DNA of 64,000 bases from Sulfitobacter brevis (GCF_900112755.1 NZ_FOMW01000010.1:124001-188000), one strand, 5' to 3'. Numbered from the stretch's first letter, positions 36,764 through 47,566 are shown. Notes: generated by a model not told the origin, from the letters alone. Made by a program: numbers and translations.

Positions 36764-37420
36764 TTGATATTCAAACGCCGCGATCCCAAGCCGACCTTGC
36801 GTGCGATGTCGGAATTTATGTGGCCGCGCGGCGGCTGGACTCGTGCGTTTCACTATATCAAACACCGGATGCGCCGCCTGCCTGACAGCCCCGAACGGAT
36901 CGCACGGGGCATCTGGGCGGGCGTGTTCACGACGTTTACGCCGTTTTACGGAATGCACTTTATCGTCGCGGCGCTGATTTCGCGGGTGATGCAGGGCAAT
37001 CTACTGGCCGCTTTGATGGCTACATTTTTTGGCAATCCGCTGACCTATGTGCCCATCGGGCTTTCGGCGCTTAAGACCGGGCACTGGATTTTGGGCACGC
37101 GCGTCGACGTGCAGGAACACCGCTCGTTCGGCGGTAAGTTTACCGATGCGGGGGCCGAGCTTTGGTTGAATTTCGTTGCGATCTTTACCCCTGCCAAGAT
37201 GGATTGGTCGGGGCTGATCACCTTCTGGCATCAGGTTTTTTACCCCTATTTGATCGGGGGTATTCTGCCAGGCATCCTGTGCGCCTCGGTCGCCTATTAC
37301 CTCTCGGTACCGGTGTTACGGGCCTATCAGAAGCGCCGCAAAGGCATGATCAAGGCAAAATTTGAAGCTTTGAAACAAAAAGCTGCAGCCAAGGCTGACG
37401 CCAAGCGCAAAGGGGATTAG
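36764..37420 (+). CDS. DUF2062-family membrane protein
   Basis: A 218-residue protein with a basic N-terminus and three transmembrane segments, containing ARGIWAGVFTTFTPFYGMHF and FFGNPLTYVPI, the DUF2062 hallmarks. The lysine-rich tail (KRRKGMIKAKFEALKQKAAA) is cytoplasmic. TTG start after GGAAG. Unknown function. Confidence 0.82.
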   Translation: MIFKRRDPKPTLRAMSEFMWPRGGWTRAFHYIKHRMRRLPDSPERIARGIWAGVFTTFTPFYGMHFIVAALISRVMQGNLLAALMATFFGNPLTYVPIGLSALKTGHWILGTRVDVQEHRSFGGKFTDAGAELWLNFVAIFTPAKMDWSGLITFWHQVFYPYLIGGILPGILCASVAYYLSVPVLRAYQKRRKGMIKAKFEALKQKAAAKADAKRKGD

Positions 37421-37456
37421 GTTGGCCGCGACTCATGGGACGTGGGAGCCGGATTT

Positions 37457-38206
37457 ATGACACAGACAGAGAAGCTTAGGCTGGGCGTGAACATCGACCA
37501 CGTGGCCACGGTGCGCAATGCGCGGGGCGGGGCATATCCCGATCCGCTGCGGGCGGCCAAGATCGCCGAGAAAGCAGGGGCCGATGGCATCACTGCGCAT
37601 CTGCGCGAAGACCGTCGCCATATCTCGGACGCGGATATCGAAGGCTTGATGGAAGTCCTCAGCGTGCCGCTGAACTTCGAGATGGCCGCGACCCCCGAGA
37701 TGCAAAAGATCGCCTTGCGTCATAAGCCCCACGCGGTTTGCATCGTGCCGGAAAAGCGCGAGGAGCGGACCACCGAGGGCGGATTGGAAGTGGCGCGCGA
37801 GGAAAACCGGCTGGCACATTTCATCGCGCCGCTGCGCGAGGCAGGCAGTCGGGTGTCGATCTTTATTGCTGCCGACCGCCGTCAGATCGAAGCAGCGAAC
37901 CGGATCGGTGCCGAAGTGATCGAGCTGCATACTGGCGCCTATTGCGATGCCTTTGCAGAAGGTCGGTGGGCCGAAGCGCAAGGCGAGTTGAAAAAGCTGG
38001 AAGATATGGCTGCATTTGCCGATGATCTGGGGCTTGAGGTCCATGCAGGCCACGGGCTGACCTATGATACCGTGTCGCCTGTCGCGGCTTTCCCACAGGT
38101 GCGCGAATTGAACATCGGGCATTTCCTGATCGGCGAGGCAATCTTTCTGGGGCTTGAGCCTGCCATTGCCGAAATGCGCCGCCTGATGGACGAGGCGCGT
38201 GAGTGA
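37457..38206 (+). CDS. pdxJ: pyridoxine 5'-phosphate synthase
   Basis: A 249-residue TIM barrel joining 1-deoxy-xylulose phosphate and aminoacetone phosphate to make vitamin B6. [28 protein letters not shown] and [11 protein letters not shown] are diagnostic. ATG 37457 chosen over an upstream ATG. Stop overlaps acpS start (GTGA). Confidence 0.97.
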   Translation: MTQTEKLRLGVNIDHVATVRNARGGAYPDPLRAAKIAEKAGADGITAHLREDRRHISDADIEGLMEVLSVPLNFEMAATPEMQKIALRHKPHAVCIVPEKREERTTEGGLEVAREENRLAHFIAPLREAGSRVSIFIAADRRQIEAANRIGAEVIELHTGAYCDAFAEGRWAEAQGELKKLEDMAAFADDLGLEVHAGHGLTYDTVSPVAAFPQVRELNIGHFLIGEAIFLGLEPAIAEMRRLMDEARE

Positions 38207-38613
38207 TCCTTGGTATCGGCACTGATCTGGCAAATATCGAGCGTATTCAAAAGGTGCTGGACCGCCACGGCGACCGGTTCCGCAACCGTGTTTTCACCGA
38301 GGTCGAGCAGGCCAAGGCCGAGCGCCGCCTTGATGTAGCGGGCACCTATGCCAAACGCTGGGCCGCGAAAGAGGCGTGCTCCAAAGCGCTAGGGACAGGA
38401 TTGCGGATGGGTATTGCGTGGCGAGATATGGCGGTCAGCAATCTGCGCACCGGCCAACCGGTGATGGCGGTGACTGGTTGGGCGGCGGAGCGCCTTGCCA
38501 CCATGACCCCACCGGACCATGAGGCGATTATCCACGTGACGTTGACCGATGATCACCCTTGGGCGCAGGCCTTTGTGGTCATCGAAGCGCGGCCCGTTTC
38601 GGTGCCGGAATAG
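38203..38613 (+). CDS. acpS: holo-acyl-carrier-protein synthase
   Basis: A 136-residue phosphopantetheinyl transferase with [12 protein letters not shown] (Mg-binding D8) and [18 protein letters not shown] start, coupled to pdxJ by GTGA. Confidence 0.96.
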   Translation: MILGIGTDLANIERIQKVLDRHGDRFRNRVFTEVEQAKAERRLDVAGTYAKRWAAKEACSKALGTGLRMGIAWRDMAVSNLRTGQPVMAVTGWAAERLATMTPPDHEAIIHVTLTDDHPWAQAFVVIEARPVSVPE

Positions 38614-38736
38614 GGCAGTCATTCGCGGCGGTGCAGCCGTTCTGCGCAAGCAGGGCGGGCTGCGACACGGGCATCGCTTGACTTGCCCCCGCCGCCCCCT
38701 CATGTAACGCGAAACCTGATGAGATGGGAGCGCCGC

Positions 38737-39573
38737 ATGGCCGCCAAGGAAAAAACCGGCAATGCCTTTGTCGAAACGATCAAGACAGTTGTCTACGCGC
38801 TGCTGATTGCGGGCATCTTTCGCACCCTGTTCTTCCAGCCCTTCTGGATCCCGTCAGGCTCGATGAAAGAGACGCTGCTGATCGGTGATTTCCTCTTTGT
38901 GAATAAAATGGCCTATGGCTATTCCTATGCGTCCTGTCCCAGTGTGATGGTGCCGCAGATCGGGATCGAAATTGATGCCAAGGATATTTGCGGCGTGTTT
39001 GACGGCGACAACAACCGCTTGTTCGGCGGTGATCCTGAGCGCGGTGATGTGGTGGTGTTCCGCCATCCAGTGTCGGGGCGTGACTATATCAAGCGTTTGA
39101 TCGGTCTGCCTGGGGACAAGATTCAGGTCAAGGACGGCGTGCTGAACATCAACGGTGAGCCCGTCGGTCTGCAAGATGCCGGTCTTTTTGAGGAAGCAAT
39201 GGCGCCGCAAGGCCCGCAAGCGCTACGGCCGCGTTGTGAAAACGGCCCCGTCGGCGTTGGGGGCAATTGTGTGAAAAGCCGCCAGATCGAAACTTTGCCA
39301 AACGGCGTCGAGCATGTCATCCTGAATATCGGCGACCAGCAGTCGGACCATACCGGCGTGTATTCGGTTCCTGAGGGGAATTATTTCTTTATGGGCGACA
39401 ACCGCGACAACTCTGCCGATAGCCGTCTGGCGCAACAGGCCGGGGGTGTCGGGTTCGTGCCATATGAAAACCTGATCGGCCGCGCCGACCGGATCGTCTT
39501 TAGCTCGGCAGGCAGTTCGATGCTGTATTTCTGGACATGGCGCAGCAACCGTTTCTTTAAAGCGGTCAGATGA
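38737..39573 (+). CDS. lepB: signal peptidase I
   Basis: A 278-residue membrane protease. Nucleophile S42 in [15 protein letters not shown], general base K119 in [12 protein letters not shown], and [11 protein letters not shown] near the C-terminus. One N-terminal helix (about 13-32). Its stop overlaps rnc by 4 bp. Confidence 0.97.
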   Translation: MAAKEKTGNAFVETIKTVVYALLIAGIFRTLFFQPFWIPSGSMKETLLIGDFLFVNKMAYGYSYASCPSVMVPQIGIEIDAKDICGVFDGDNNRLFGGDPERGDVVVFRHPVSGRDYIKRLIGLPGDKIQVKDGVLNINGEPVGLQDAGLFEEAMAPQGPQALRPRCENGPVGVGGNCVKSRQIETLPNGVEHVILNIGDQQSDHTGVYSVPEGNYFFMGDNRDNSADSRLAQQAGGVGFVPYENLIGRADRIVFSSAGSSMLYFWTWRSNRFFKAVR

Positions 39574-40256
39574 AGCTAAGCGGCGATCTCAAGGAATTCG
39601 AAACGCGCATCGGGTATCACTTTGCGGCTCCCGATCTTCTGAACCGGTCTGTGACCCATGCGTCGATGTCTTCGGCCAATCGTGATGACAACCAGCGGTT
39701 GGAGTTTCTGGGTGACAGGGTGTTGGGGTTGGTAATGGCCGAGGCGCTGCTCGCGCTTGACCCGTCTGCCACCGAAGGCCAGTTGGCACCGCGTTTCAAT
39801 GCTTTGGTGCGCAAGGAAACCTGCGCCGATGTTGCGCGCGAGATTGATCTGGGCAAGGTGCTGAAACTGGGTCGGTCGGAGATGATTTCGGGCGGGCGGC
39901 GTAAGCAGGCTCTGCTCGGTGACGCGATCGAAGCTGTGATTGCGGCAGTCTATCTTGATGGCGGCTTTGATGCGGCCAAATCGCTGGTATTGCGCTTGTG
40001 GGGCAAGCGCGTGACGCGGGTCAAAGAAGACGCGCGCGATGCCAAGACAGCCTTGCAGGAATGGGCACAGGCCCGTGGCTATCCGCCTCCGAAATACGTA
40101 CAGATTAACCGAAGCGGGCCCGATCACGCGCCCGTCTTCACCATCGCCGCGCAGCTTGAAAATGGCGCAGAGGCACAGGCCACTGCCCCTTCGAAACGCG
40201 CCGCCGAACAGGCTGCAGCCACCAAATTGCTGGCTAGAATGGAGCAACCCGAATGA
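39570..40256 (+). CDS. rnc: ribonuclease III
   Basis: A 228-residue dsRNA endonuclease: [12 protein letters not shown] with E45 and D49, [16 protein letters not shown], and a C-terminal dsRNA-binding domain (about 155-225). Coupled to lepB and era by ATGA overlaps. Confidence 0.97.
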   Translation: MKLSGDLKEFETRIGYHFAAPDLLNRSVTHASMSSANRDDNQRLEFLGDRVLGLVMAEALLALDPSATEGQLAPRFNALVRKETCADVAREIDLGKVLKLGRSEMISGGRRKQALLGDAIEAVIAAVYLDGGFDAAKSLVLRLWGKRVTRVKEDARDAKTALQEWAQARGYPPPKYVQINRSGPDHAPVFTIAAQLENGAEAQATAPSKRAAEQAAATKLLARMEQPE

Positions 40257-41161
40257 CCACCCGCGCCGGATTTGTCGCCCTGATCGGAGAGCCCAATGCG
40301 GGCAAATCCACCCTGCTGAACCGGATGGTCGGCGCCAAGGTCAGCATTGTCACCCATAAGGTTCAGACCACGCGTGCGCGCATTCGGGGCGTGGCGATGG
40401 AGGGCGAGAGCCAGATCGTTTTTGTCGACACGCCTGGTCTGTTCCAGCCGCGCCGCCGTCTGGACCGTGCGATGGTCGCCGCCGCGTGGAGCGGGGCCGC
40501 TGACGCCGATGTTGTCGTGCTGTTGGTAGAAGCCCATCGCGGTGTGTCGGAGGGCGTAGAGCGTATCTTGGAAGGGCTCGTGAATATTGGCAAAGGCCGC
40601 AAGGTTGCGCTGGCGATCAACAAGATCGACCGCGTCGAGGCGCCGGTTCTGTTGGGGCTCACCAAGGCGCTCAACGAACGCTTTGATTTTTTCGAGACCT
40701 TTATGATTTCAGCCGAGCGCGGTCATGGCGTAGATGCCCTGCGCCAATGGCTCGCGACCGAAGTACCCGAGGGGCCGTGGCTTTACCCCGAAGACCAGAT
40801 TGCCGATCTGCCTATGCGGATGATTGCCGCCGAGATGACCCGCGAAAAGCTGACGCTGCGGCTGCATCAGGAATTGCCCTACCAGTTGACGGTCGAGACT
40901 GAAAACTGGGAAGAGCGCGATGACGGTTCGGCGCGGATCGACCAATTGATCTATGTGGTCCGCGACGGCCACAAGGGCATCGTTTTGGGCAACAAGGGCG
41001 AAACCATCAAGGGCGTCAGCAAGGCCGCGCGCGAAGAGTTGGAAGAGTTTCTCGGTCGCAAGGTACATCTGTTTTTGCAGGTCAAAGTGCGGCCAAACTG
41101 GTTAGAAGAATCCGAGCGCTATTCCGAAATGGGGCTGGATTTCAAAGATGGCAACACCTGA
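40253..41161 (+). CDS. era: GTPase Era
   Basis: A 302-residue ribosome-assembly GTPase. G1 GEPNAGKST (12-20), DTPGLF, NKID, and a C-terminal KH domain with [14 protein letters not shown]. Order lepB-rnc-era is classical. Confidence 0.97.
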   Translation: MTTRAGFVALIGEPNAGKSTLLNRMVGAKVSIVTHKVQTTRARIRGVAMEGESQIVFVDTPGLFQPRRRLDRAMVAAAWSGAADADVVVLLVEAHRGVSEGVERILEGLVNIGKGRKVALAINKIDRVEAPVLLGLTKALNERFDFFETFMISAERGHGVDALRQWLATEVPEGPWLYPEDQIADLPMRMIAAEMTREKLTLRLHQELPYQLTVETENWEERDDGSARIDQLIYVVRDGHKGIVLGNKGETIKGVSKAAREELEEFLGRKVHLFLQVKVRPNWLEESERYSEMGLDFKDGNT

Positions 41162-41206
41162 TCCCATCACAGGTTCGCGCGCAATCGACCGCTCAGGGGC
41201 GGGCCT

Positions 41207-41536
41207 ATGGCCCGTCTGACCGCCCGATTTTGGGTCGATGCTTACCTGACGCGACTGCGGTTGCAGGACATTCCCGCTTTTGTTGTGGCGCACGGTGATG
41301 ACACCGGCGGCGCGGTATTGGTGAAACTGGCAACGCTGGACGGGCAGGCGGTGGTGTTCCAACGGTCCTTTGACATGCTGACCGGTGACCGCAAATGGGT
41401 CGAGCTTGCAAAGGGGGCCGAGCGCGAAGTGGACGAGACCATTTCGCGTCAGCGCGGGTTTGATCCCGATCTTTGGGTCATTGAGGTGGAGGATCGCGCC
41501 GGACGGCACCTTTTGGAGGAGCCGGGGCTGGCATGA
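41207..41536 (+). CDS. DUF1491-family protein
   Basis: A 109-residue protein matching DUF1491: [37 protein letters not shown] and a C-terminal [18 protein letters not shown]. Widespread in alphaproteobacteria, no known function. Overlaps recO by 4 bp. Confidence 0.85.
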   Translation: MARLTARFWVDAYLTRLRLQDIPAFVVAHGDDTGGAVLVKLATLDGQAVVFQRSFDMLTGDRKWVELAKGAEREVDETISRQRGFDPDLWVIEVEDRAGRHLLEEPGLA

Positions 41537-42261
41537 AAGAGTGGCGCGATCAGGGCATTTTGCTAAGCACGCGCCGCCACGGCGAAACCTCTGCGATCAT
41601 CGAGGTGTTTACGCCGTCGCTGGGCCGTCACATGGGCGTGGTGCGCGGCGGCACCAGTCGCAAGATTGCGCCCATCCTTCAACCCGGTGCGCAGCTTGAT
41701 CTGACGTGGCGCGCAAGGCTTGAGGATCATATCGGCGCCTTCACAGTTGAACCGGTGCGCAGCCGCGCGGCGATTGCGATGAGCGACCGGATGACCTTGG
41801 CGGGGCTGAACGCGGTGACCGCTTTGCTGTCATTTTGCTTGCCGGAGCGTGAGGCCCATGAGGGTTTGTACCGCCGCACCGAAGCCCTGCTGGATTTGCT
41901 CGGCCAATACGAGATCTGGCCACTGGCCTATCTGCAATGGGAGGTCCGCCTGCTGGAAGAGATGGGCTATGCGCTTGATCTGAAAACCTGCGCAGTGACG
42001 GGCGCGACCGAGGGGTTGGTTTATGTCTCGCCCAAATCGGGGCGTGCTGTGTCGCGCGAAGGCGCGGGGGAGTGGGTGGACCGGATGTTGCCGCTACCAG
42101 ATATCCTGCGCGGGGTGGGCGAGGGCCCGGATGCAGAGATCGCATTGGCGTTTCAGACCACCGGCTATTTTCTATCTGCGCATCTGGCGCATGATTTGGG
42201 CGGCAAACCTCTGCCGGAGGCCCGCGCGCGCTTTGTCGAGGCGTTCAGTCGGCCGCGGTGA
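41533..42261 (+). CDS. recO: DNA repair protein RecO
   Basis: A 242-residue recombination mediator with N-terminal OB-fold ([19 protein letters not shown]), [10 protein letters not shown], and a later segment in which [18 protein letters not shown] takes the place of the usual zinc site; only one cysteine is seen there, so the C4 zinc module is degenerate. Its 3' end overlaps the convergent META gene by 17 bp. Confidence 0.94.
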   Translation: MKEWRDQGILLSTRRHGETSAIIEVFTPSLGRHMGVVRGGTSRKIAPILQPGAQLDLTWRARLEDHIGAFTVEPVRSRAAIAMSDRMTLAGLNAVTALLSFCLPEREAHEGLYRRTEALLDLLGQYEIWPLAYLQWEVRLLEEMGYALDLKTCAVTGATEGLVYVSPKSGRAVSREGAGEWVDRMLPLPDILRGVGEGPDAEIALAFQTTGYFLSAHLAHDLGGKPLPEARARFVEAFSRPR

Positions 42262-42640
42262 AGACCAGCATCAGCCCCGTGTCGGTAGAGAGGATCATCA
42301 TATCGCCCGCCACTTCGGACAGGCTCGCTGTTTGCAACGCCTGCAGAAATGCGGTTTCTGCGGCTTGGTCAGGGCAAGTGCGTCGGGTGGAGATCAGGTT
42401 CTCCGCGCCGAACCAAGGGTAAGGCACGGTCAGGCTGGCGCTAAAACCGTTGCAGGGGCCTTGGCCCACAATCTCGCCTGTTTCGGGAAAAGTCAGGGTC
42501 GCGGCAGCGGTGTACTCCTCACCGTTCAATTCGATCAACTGCCATGTCCGGTCCGCGCCACCATAGGCGCGTAAGGTCTCGTCCGGGGTGCAGGCTTTGA
42601 TGCCGAGAAAGGCGACGCTAATCAGGGCCAGTGTTTTCAT
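42245..42640 (-). CDS. META-domain (HslJ-like) putative lipoprotein
   Basis: A 131-residue protein with a signal peptide ending in IKAC (C17), a poor lipobox because of the Lys. The mature part has [31 protein letters not shown] and FLQAL, a META/HslJ fold. Overlaps the end of recO tail to tail by 17 bp. Confidence 0.8.
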   Translation of the reverse strand: MKTLALISVAFLGIKACTPDETLRAYGGADRTWQLIELNGEEYTAAATLTFPETGEIVGQGPCNGFSASLTVPYPWFGAENLISTRRTCPDQAAETAFLQALQTASLSEVAGDMMILSTDTGLMLVFTAAD

Positions 42641-42656
42641 CTCGAATCCTCTGCGG

Positions 42657-43229
42657 TCACGACAGTGCCAGCACTGTATCGATCAGGGTGTCAAAGCTTG
42701 CCTGCTGTTGTGCGGTATCGGTAGGGGCAAGCTGCGGCAAGCCGATCAGCGCAGCCTGGAGTGCGTGGGCAAAGCTCTGGTTGCCGAAGCCGAGGTCAGC
42801 CAGCAGATGGCGAAGATGGTCAAGGCGGGCGGTGTCTACGGTTGCCAGCACGGTAGCGACGCCGGGATCGTTTTGCGCCCAGCTGCGCAGGCGTGGTTCA
42901 ACTGGATCGGCCAACAGGTCGCGGCCAAATTGGCGCAAAGCTTGATCAGGCGGCAGGGCGCTTTGCGTGGTTTTGGCCAGTGACGCGACCGCGAGGGTGC
43001 GCCAGTGGGCAAGAACGGCGGCATGAAAGGCCGGGACATCTTTGAAATGCCAGTAGAACGAACCTTTGGTGGTCTTGAGCGCCCGCGCCAAAGGTTCGGC
43101 GCCGAGTGCTGCTGGGCCATCGTGCTGCAGGGCGGCAAGACCTGCGGTGAGCCATAAATCTGGGGACAATCGCGCTGTGGCCATATCTGTTGCATAGGCT
43201 TCGCTGTGCGGCGAAGCAAGATCGCTCAT
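42657..43229 (-). CDS. TetR-family transcriptional regulator
   Basis: A 190-residue regulator with an N-terminal helix-turn-helix (LARALKTTKGSFYWHFKDVPAF). Divergent from an MFS transporter 71 bp away, its probable target. Start at 43229 or an in-frame ATG at 43184 are both possible; neither has a strong ribosome-binding site. Confidence 0.82.
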   Translation of the reverse strand: MSDLASPHSEAYATDMATARLSPDLWLTAGLAALQHDGPAALGAEPLARALKTTKGSFYWHFKDVPAFHAAVLAHWRTLAVASLAKTTQSALPPDQALRQFGRDLLADPVEPRLRSWAQNDPGVATVLATVDTARLDHLRHLLADLGFGNQSFAHALQAALIGLPQLAPTDTAQQQASFDTLIDTVLALS

Positions 43230-43300
43230 GAGCCATTTTCGACACGTGATCTGTCGCAAGAGGCCAAGACCCCGCGGGCGGTACGTGGTCCCACTCGGAC

Positions 43301-44524
43301 ATGATTGCCCCCAGAGCCCCCCTGCCGCTGACGCACCTGCCGATACCCAAGGTGCGCGATTTCGCCATTCTTTCGGGATTGGAGGCGGGGATTCGTGGCA
43401 CGTTGATGTCGGTGATGCCCTTGGTGATTTATCGCGCCTTTGGCGATGCGGCGACGGTGAGCCAGATTTATCTGGCGGTCGGGGCGGTGTCGCTGGTGTT
43501 TGGCCTGTTGGTACCGTGGCTGGCCGCCAAGCTGTCGCGGCGTTGGATGTATACCTTTGGTACCGTGCTTTACATGTCGGGCATTGCGCTGGCGATACTG
43601 GATCAACCGCAGGTGATGCCCTTTGCGCTGGGGTGTCTGAGCCTCGCTACGGTGACCATTGCTGTGTGTCTGAATGCCTATGTGTTGGACTATGTTTCGC
43701 GGACCAATCTGGGCAAGTCTGAATCGCTGCGGCTGGTGTTTAGTGGGCCAAGCTGGGCGGCGGGGCCGCTGGTCGGCGTGTGGCTGTTGAATTGGTGGAC
43801 GCCTGCGCCGTTTATGCTGGCAGGCTGTTTTGCGGTGGCGCAGATGGCGATGTTCTGGCGGTTGCGGCTGGGCAACGGCAAACAAATCTCGCGCGCCCGT
43901 GCGCCGTCGCCTTCGCCCGTCGCGTTTCTGGGGCGATTTTTCGCGCAGCCAAGGCTGTTGGCGGGGTGGATGTTTGCGGTGATCCGCTCCTGTGGGTGGT
44001 GGGTCTATGTGGTCTATCTGCCGATCTATTGCGTCGAAAACGGCCTGCCGGATACGGTCGGCGCGGCGGCGCTGTCGGCGGCAAACCTGTCGCTGTTTGT
44101 GGCGCCCGCGATGTTGGTGCTGGTGCGGCGCTTGGGCGTGCGGCTGTCGGTTTCGGGCGCGTTCTTTATCGGCGGGGTTTTGTTTGTGGCGGGCTGGGGC
44201 CTGTCGGACCAGCCTTGGCTGGTGGTTCTGGCGCTTTACGGCGGCTCGGTCACCTTGATCATGCTCGACGTCTGTGGCGGGTTGCCGTTTTTGATGGCGG
44301 TGAAGCCATCGGAGCGTACCGAGATGTCAGCGGTCTATGCCAGTTACCGCGATGTCTCGGGGATCTTGACCCCTGCTGGGGCGGCACTGGTGTTGCTGGT
44401 CATGCCGCTGGCGGGGATTTTCGCAGTTTGCGGTGCCGCGATGTTGGGGATGGGCGTCTTGGCGCGGGGATTGCACCCGCGCCTTGGTGTACCGCGTGTC
44501 AGCCCAGCAGACGCCGTGCGATGA
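43301..44524 (+). CDS. MFS transporter
   Basis: A 407-residue protein with twelve predicted helices; a basic loop AAKLSRRWMY follows helix 2. No substrate can be inferred. Probably controlled by the adjacent TetR. Its 3' end overlaps the convergent mcd gene by 26 bp. Confidence 0.85.
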   Translation: MIAPRAPLPLTHLPIPKVRDFAILSGLEAGIRGTLMSVMPLVIYRAFGDAATVSQIYLAVGAVSLVFGLLVPWLAAKLSRRWMYTFGTVLYMSGIALAILDQPQVMPFALGCLSLATVTIAVCLNAYVLDYVSRTNLGKSESLRLVFSGPSWAAGPLVGVWLLNWWTPAPFMLAGCFAVAQMAMFWRLRLGNGKQISRARAPSPSPVAFLGRFFAQPRLLAGWMFAVIRSCGWWVYVVYLPIYCVENGLPDTVGAAALSAANLSLFVAPAMLVLVRRLGVRLSVSGAFFIGGVLFVAGWGLSDQPWLVVLALYGGSVTLIMLDVCGGLPFLMAVKPSERTEMSAVYASYRDVSGILTPAGAALVLLVMPLAGIFAVCGAAMLGMGVLARGLHPRLGVPRVSPADAVR

Positions 44525-46184
44525 CCTGCGCCTGAATTTCAGCCGCGCCTTCAAAGATATTCAGGATGCGTGCATCGCAGAGCACGCGGCTGATCTTGTA
44601 CTCCAATGCAAAGCCGTTGCCGCCGTGGATTTGCAGCCCGTTGTCAGCCGCCGCCCAAGCGACCCGCGCGCCGAGCAGTTTGGCCATCCCTGCCTCAAGA
44701 TCACAGCGGCGGCCATGGTCTTTCTCCCAGGCACTAAAATAGGTAAGCTGTCGGGCGATCATCAACTCGACCGCCATCATCGCCAGCTTGCTGGAAACGC
44801 GCGGGAAGTTGATCAGCGCCTTGCCAAATTGCTTACGATCCTGCGCATATTGCATCGAGATATCGAGCGCCGACTGCCCGACACCAACGGCGCGAGCGGC
44901 GGTCTGGATGCGGGCAGACTCGAAGGTCTCCATCAATTGTTTGAAGCCTTTGCCCTCCTCGCCGCCGAGCAGGTTTTCAGATTTCACCTCAAACCCGTCA
45001 AAGGCCAGCTCGTATTCCTTCATGCCGCGATAGCCGAGGACTTCGATCTCGCCGCCGGTCATGCCGGGGGTGGGGAAGGGGGTTGCATCGTCGCCGGGGG
45101 TCTTTTCCGCGAGAAACATTGATAGGCCGCGGTGATCCGTGGTGTCAGGATTGGTGCGTGCCAGCAGGGTCATAACATGCGTGCGGGCGGCATGGGTGAT
45201 CCATGTTTTGTTGCCGGTGACCCTATAGGTATCGCCGTCCTTGACCGCGCGGGTGCGCAGTGCGCCAAGGTCGGAGCCGGTATTCGGCTCGGTAAAGACG
45301 GCCGTGGGCAGGATTTCACCGCTGGCAATGCGCGGCAACCACTGGGCTTTTTGTTCATCAGTGCCGCCGCAAAGGATCAGCTCCGCCGCGATTTCCGAAC
45401 GGGTGCCGAGCGAGCCGACACCGATATAGCCGCGAGAAAGCTCCTCAGAGACCACGACCATTGACGCTTTGCTCAGGCCAAAACCGCCGAATTCTTCGGG
45501 GATGGTGAGACCGAAAACGCCCATTTCGGCGAGATCGTTGATCACTTCCATCGGGATCAGCTCGTCCTTGAGGTGCCAATCATGTGCGTAGGGTTCGACC
45601 TTTTCGGTAGCATAGCGACGGAACTGGTCGCGAATCATCTCCAGCTCTTCATCAAGCCCGGTGGTGCCGACTGTGGCATTGGCGGATTGTTCTTGCATCA
45701 GCTCAACCAAACGGGTGCGGGCGGCTTGGGTGTTGCCGGACTGGATCAGCTTGCTGACGGCAGGGGTGACAAAACCGCTGGCATCCTCGGCAGAGAGCCC
45801 GAGATCATGCAGGCGGATCATTTCGCCTTGGTTCATCTGGATGCCACCGTGGATTTGCGCAAGGTATTCGCCAAACCCGATCTGGTGCAGCAGTTGCTCG
45901 ATCTCGCCGAACTGGCCGTTTTCCTTGAGGCGATCGGCCCATGCCTGCATCTGGCGCAGCGCCTGCGCATAGGTGGCAAGCCACGCGAGGCCGTGGGCGG
46001 CGGTCTGGTTTGCTTCGATCAAAGCGGCAGAAACACGGTCGCCTTCGGTGACCAGCGCGCGGACCGAGGCCAGCGCCTTGTCCAAAACCGCTTCAACCGG
46101 CGTCAGCGCGTCTTTCGTCACTGCCAGCAGATCGTCCAGAAGTACGGGGTGTGCCATTGCTATATCCTGACCGTCATGTGCCAT
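44499..46184 (-). CDS. mcd: (2S)-methylsuccinyl-CoA dehydrogenase (ethylmalonyl-CoA pathway)
   Basis: A 561-residue acyl-CoA dehydrogenase with an extra ~160-residue N-terminal domain (AHGLAWLATYAQALRQMQAW, FGEYLAQIHGGIQMNQGE), which separates Mcd from ordinary acyl-CoA dehydrogenases. The catalytic core shows VFTEPNTGSDLGALRT and GNGFALEYKISR. In the ethylmalonyl-CoA pathway it oxidises methylsuccinyl-CoA to mesaconyl-CoA during acetate assimilation. Start 46184 has an AAGGAT site. Confidence 0.9.
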   Translation of the reverse strand: MAHDGQDIAMAHPVLLDDLLAVTKDALTPVEAVLDKALASVRALVTEGDRVSAALIEANQTAAHGLAWLATYAQALRQMQAWADRLKENGQFGEIEQLLHQIGFGEYLAQIHGGIQMNQGEMIRLHDLGLSAEDASGFVTPAVSKLIQSGNTQAARTRLVELMQEQSANATVGTTGLDEELEMIRDQFRRYATEKVEPYAHDWHLKDELIPMEVINDLAEMGVFGLTIPEEFGGFGLSKASMVVVSEELSRGYIGVGSLGTRSEIAAELILCGGTDEQKAQWLPRIASGEILPTAVFTEPNTGSDLGALRTRAVKDGDTYRVTGNKTWITHAARTHVMTLLARTNPDTTDHRGLSMFLAEKTPGDDATPFPTPGMTGGEIEVLGYRGMKEYELAFDGFEVKSENLLGGEEGKGFKQLMETFESARIQTAARAVGVGQSALDISMQYAQDRKQFGKALINFPRVSSKLAMMAVELMIARQLTYFSAWEKDHGRRCDLEAGMAKLLGARVAWAAADNGLQIHGGNGFALEYKISRVLCDARILNIFEGAAEIQAQVIARRLLG

Positions 46185-46326
46185 CTGATCATCCTTTTTG
46201 CTGCGCTCCGGCATAAACCCTTCGCAGGTGCAGCACAACAAAGATACGTTTTTCCGTTGCGTTTTGTACGAAAATTTCGCCGCCGTTTTACCGTGCAGCC
46301 GCCAAGCGGATTGCATAAGAGGAGGC

Positions 46327-47091
46327 ATGAACGAAATTTTCCCGCTATTAGACCCCGCTTCCATCCTGCTGGCTTTGGCTATTGCGACCTGTGCCGGCTT
46401 TGTAAAAGGCGTGGTGGGGTTTGCGATGCCACTGGTGCTGATTTCGGGCCTCACGACCTTTATCGCGCCCGAACTTGCACTGGCGGGGCTGATCCTGCCA
46501 ACGCTGGTGACAAACGGGATTCAGGCGCTGCGGCAAGGGCCGCGCGCGGCGTGGCAATCGATCCGCCAATTCTGGGTGTATCTCTGTGCGGGGGGCGTAA
46601 CGTTGATCATGTCGGCGCAGATGGTGCGTGTGATGCCACCGCATGTGCTGCAACTGCTGATCGGTGTTCCGGTCGTGTTTTTCGCGGTGCTGCAACTGTC
46701 GGGCCACCGGTTCAATATCGCACGCCGTCATGCGGGCATCGAGGCCGCAGTGGGTGGCTTCGCCGGTGCAATGGGTGGGGTTTCCGGCGTCTGGGGCCCC
46801 CCGACTGTGGCCTACCTGACCGCGCTGGATACGCCAAAGCATGACCAGATGCGGATACAGGGTGTAATCTACGGTTTGGGCGCTGTGGCGCTATTGGGCG
46901 CGCATGTCGGATCAGGCGTGCTTCGGGCGGAAACCGTACCGTTCTCTGCGGCACTTATCCTTCCCGCGGTGCTGGGAATGTGGCTCGGCGGCCGGGTGAT
47001 GGTCCGGATCGACCAGATTATGTTCCGCCGTGCGACCTTGATTGTCTTGCTTATCGCCGGGGCCAATCTGATCCGGCGGGCGCTTACCTGA
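46327..47091 (+). CDS. TauE/SafE-family permease
   Basis: A 254-residue protein with about eight helices: CAGFVKGVVGFAMPLVLISG is the family signature, repeated as GGFAGAMGGVSGVWGPPT. Members export sulfite, sulfoacetate or other organosulfur anions. ATG follows AGAGGAGG. Confidence 0.88.
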   Translation: MNEIFPLLDPASILLALAIATCAGFVKGVVGFAMPLVLISGLTTFIAPELALAGLILPTLVTNGIQALRQGPRAAWQSIRQFWVYLCAGGVTLIMSAQMVRVMPPHVLQLLIGVPVVFFAVLQLSGHRFNIARRHAGIEAAVGGFAGAMGGVSGVWGPPTVAYLTALDTPKHDQMRIQGVIYGLGAVALLGAHVGSGVLRAETVPFSAALILPAVLGMWLGGRVMVRIDQIMFRRATLIVLLIAGANLIRRALT

Positions 47092-47133
47092 CGCCAGGTT
47101 CAGCAGCTTCTCGCAGCTTGCCAGAGGATGGGA

Positions 47134-47493
47134 TCAGGCGCGCCGCGCAACCGTTACGCCTGCAACGTCTTCAATAAATGTGACAATACGTTCCTTGATC
47201 GCGTCGTCTTTGATCGCGGCGAGGGCGTTCACGATTTGCATATTCTTGTCTTGAACCGGAGCGGCGTTGTCATTGTCGTGCAGCCCGTCAAAGAAATAAG
47301 ACGGCGGTACTTCGAGGATTTGCGACAGTTCAAACAAGCGGCTCGCGGCAACGCGGTTTGAGCCGATCTCGTACTTCTGGATCTGTTGAAACGACAGGTT
47401 TAGCTGACGCGCCACATCCGTTTGGGATAACCGACGCAGGGTCCGGATCTGTTTGATTTTACGGCCGACGTGGATATCTACTGGATGGGACAT
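47134..47493 (-). CDS. XRE-family transcriptional regulator
   Basis: A 119-residue protein with an HTH_3 domain (about 9-65): LRRLSQTDVARQLNLSFQQI, QKYEIGSNRV. The tail is short and amphipathic. Divergent from the LysR-HTH hybrid gene; the 153-bp spacer holds several repeats. Confidence 0.85.
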   Translation of the reverse strand: MSHPVDIHVGRKIKQIRTLRRLSQTDVARQLNLSFQQIQKYEIGSNRVAASRLFELSQILEVPPSYFFDGLHDNDNAAPVQDKNMQIVNALAAIKDDAIKERIVTFIEDVAGVTVARRA

Positions 47494-47522
47494 ACAAAAC
47501 ACCTCTGGTTGAACATTGCATT

Positions 47523-47553
47523 ATTGATCGGAAAAAATCGCCAACCGATCAAT
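47523..47553. repeat. 9-bp perfect inverted repeat, spacer of 13 bp (operator candidate)
   Basis: ATTGATCGG ... CCGATCAAT with 13 bp between arms, in the divergent spacer upstream of the XRE gene. Confidence 0.5.
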
Positions 47554-47566
47554 TGGATAGATTTTT

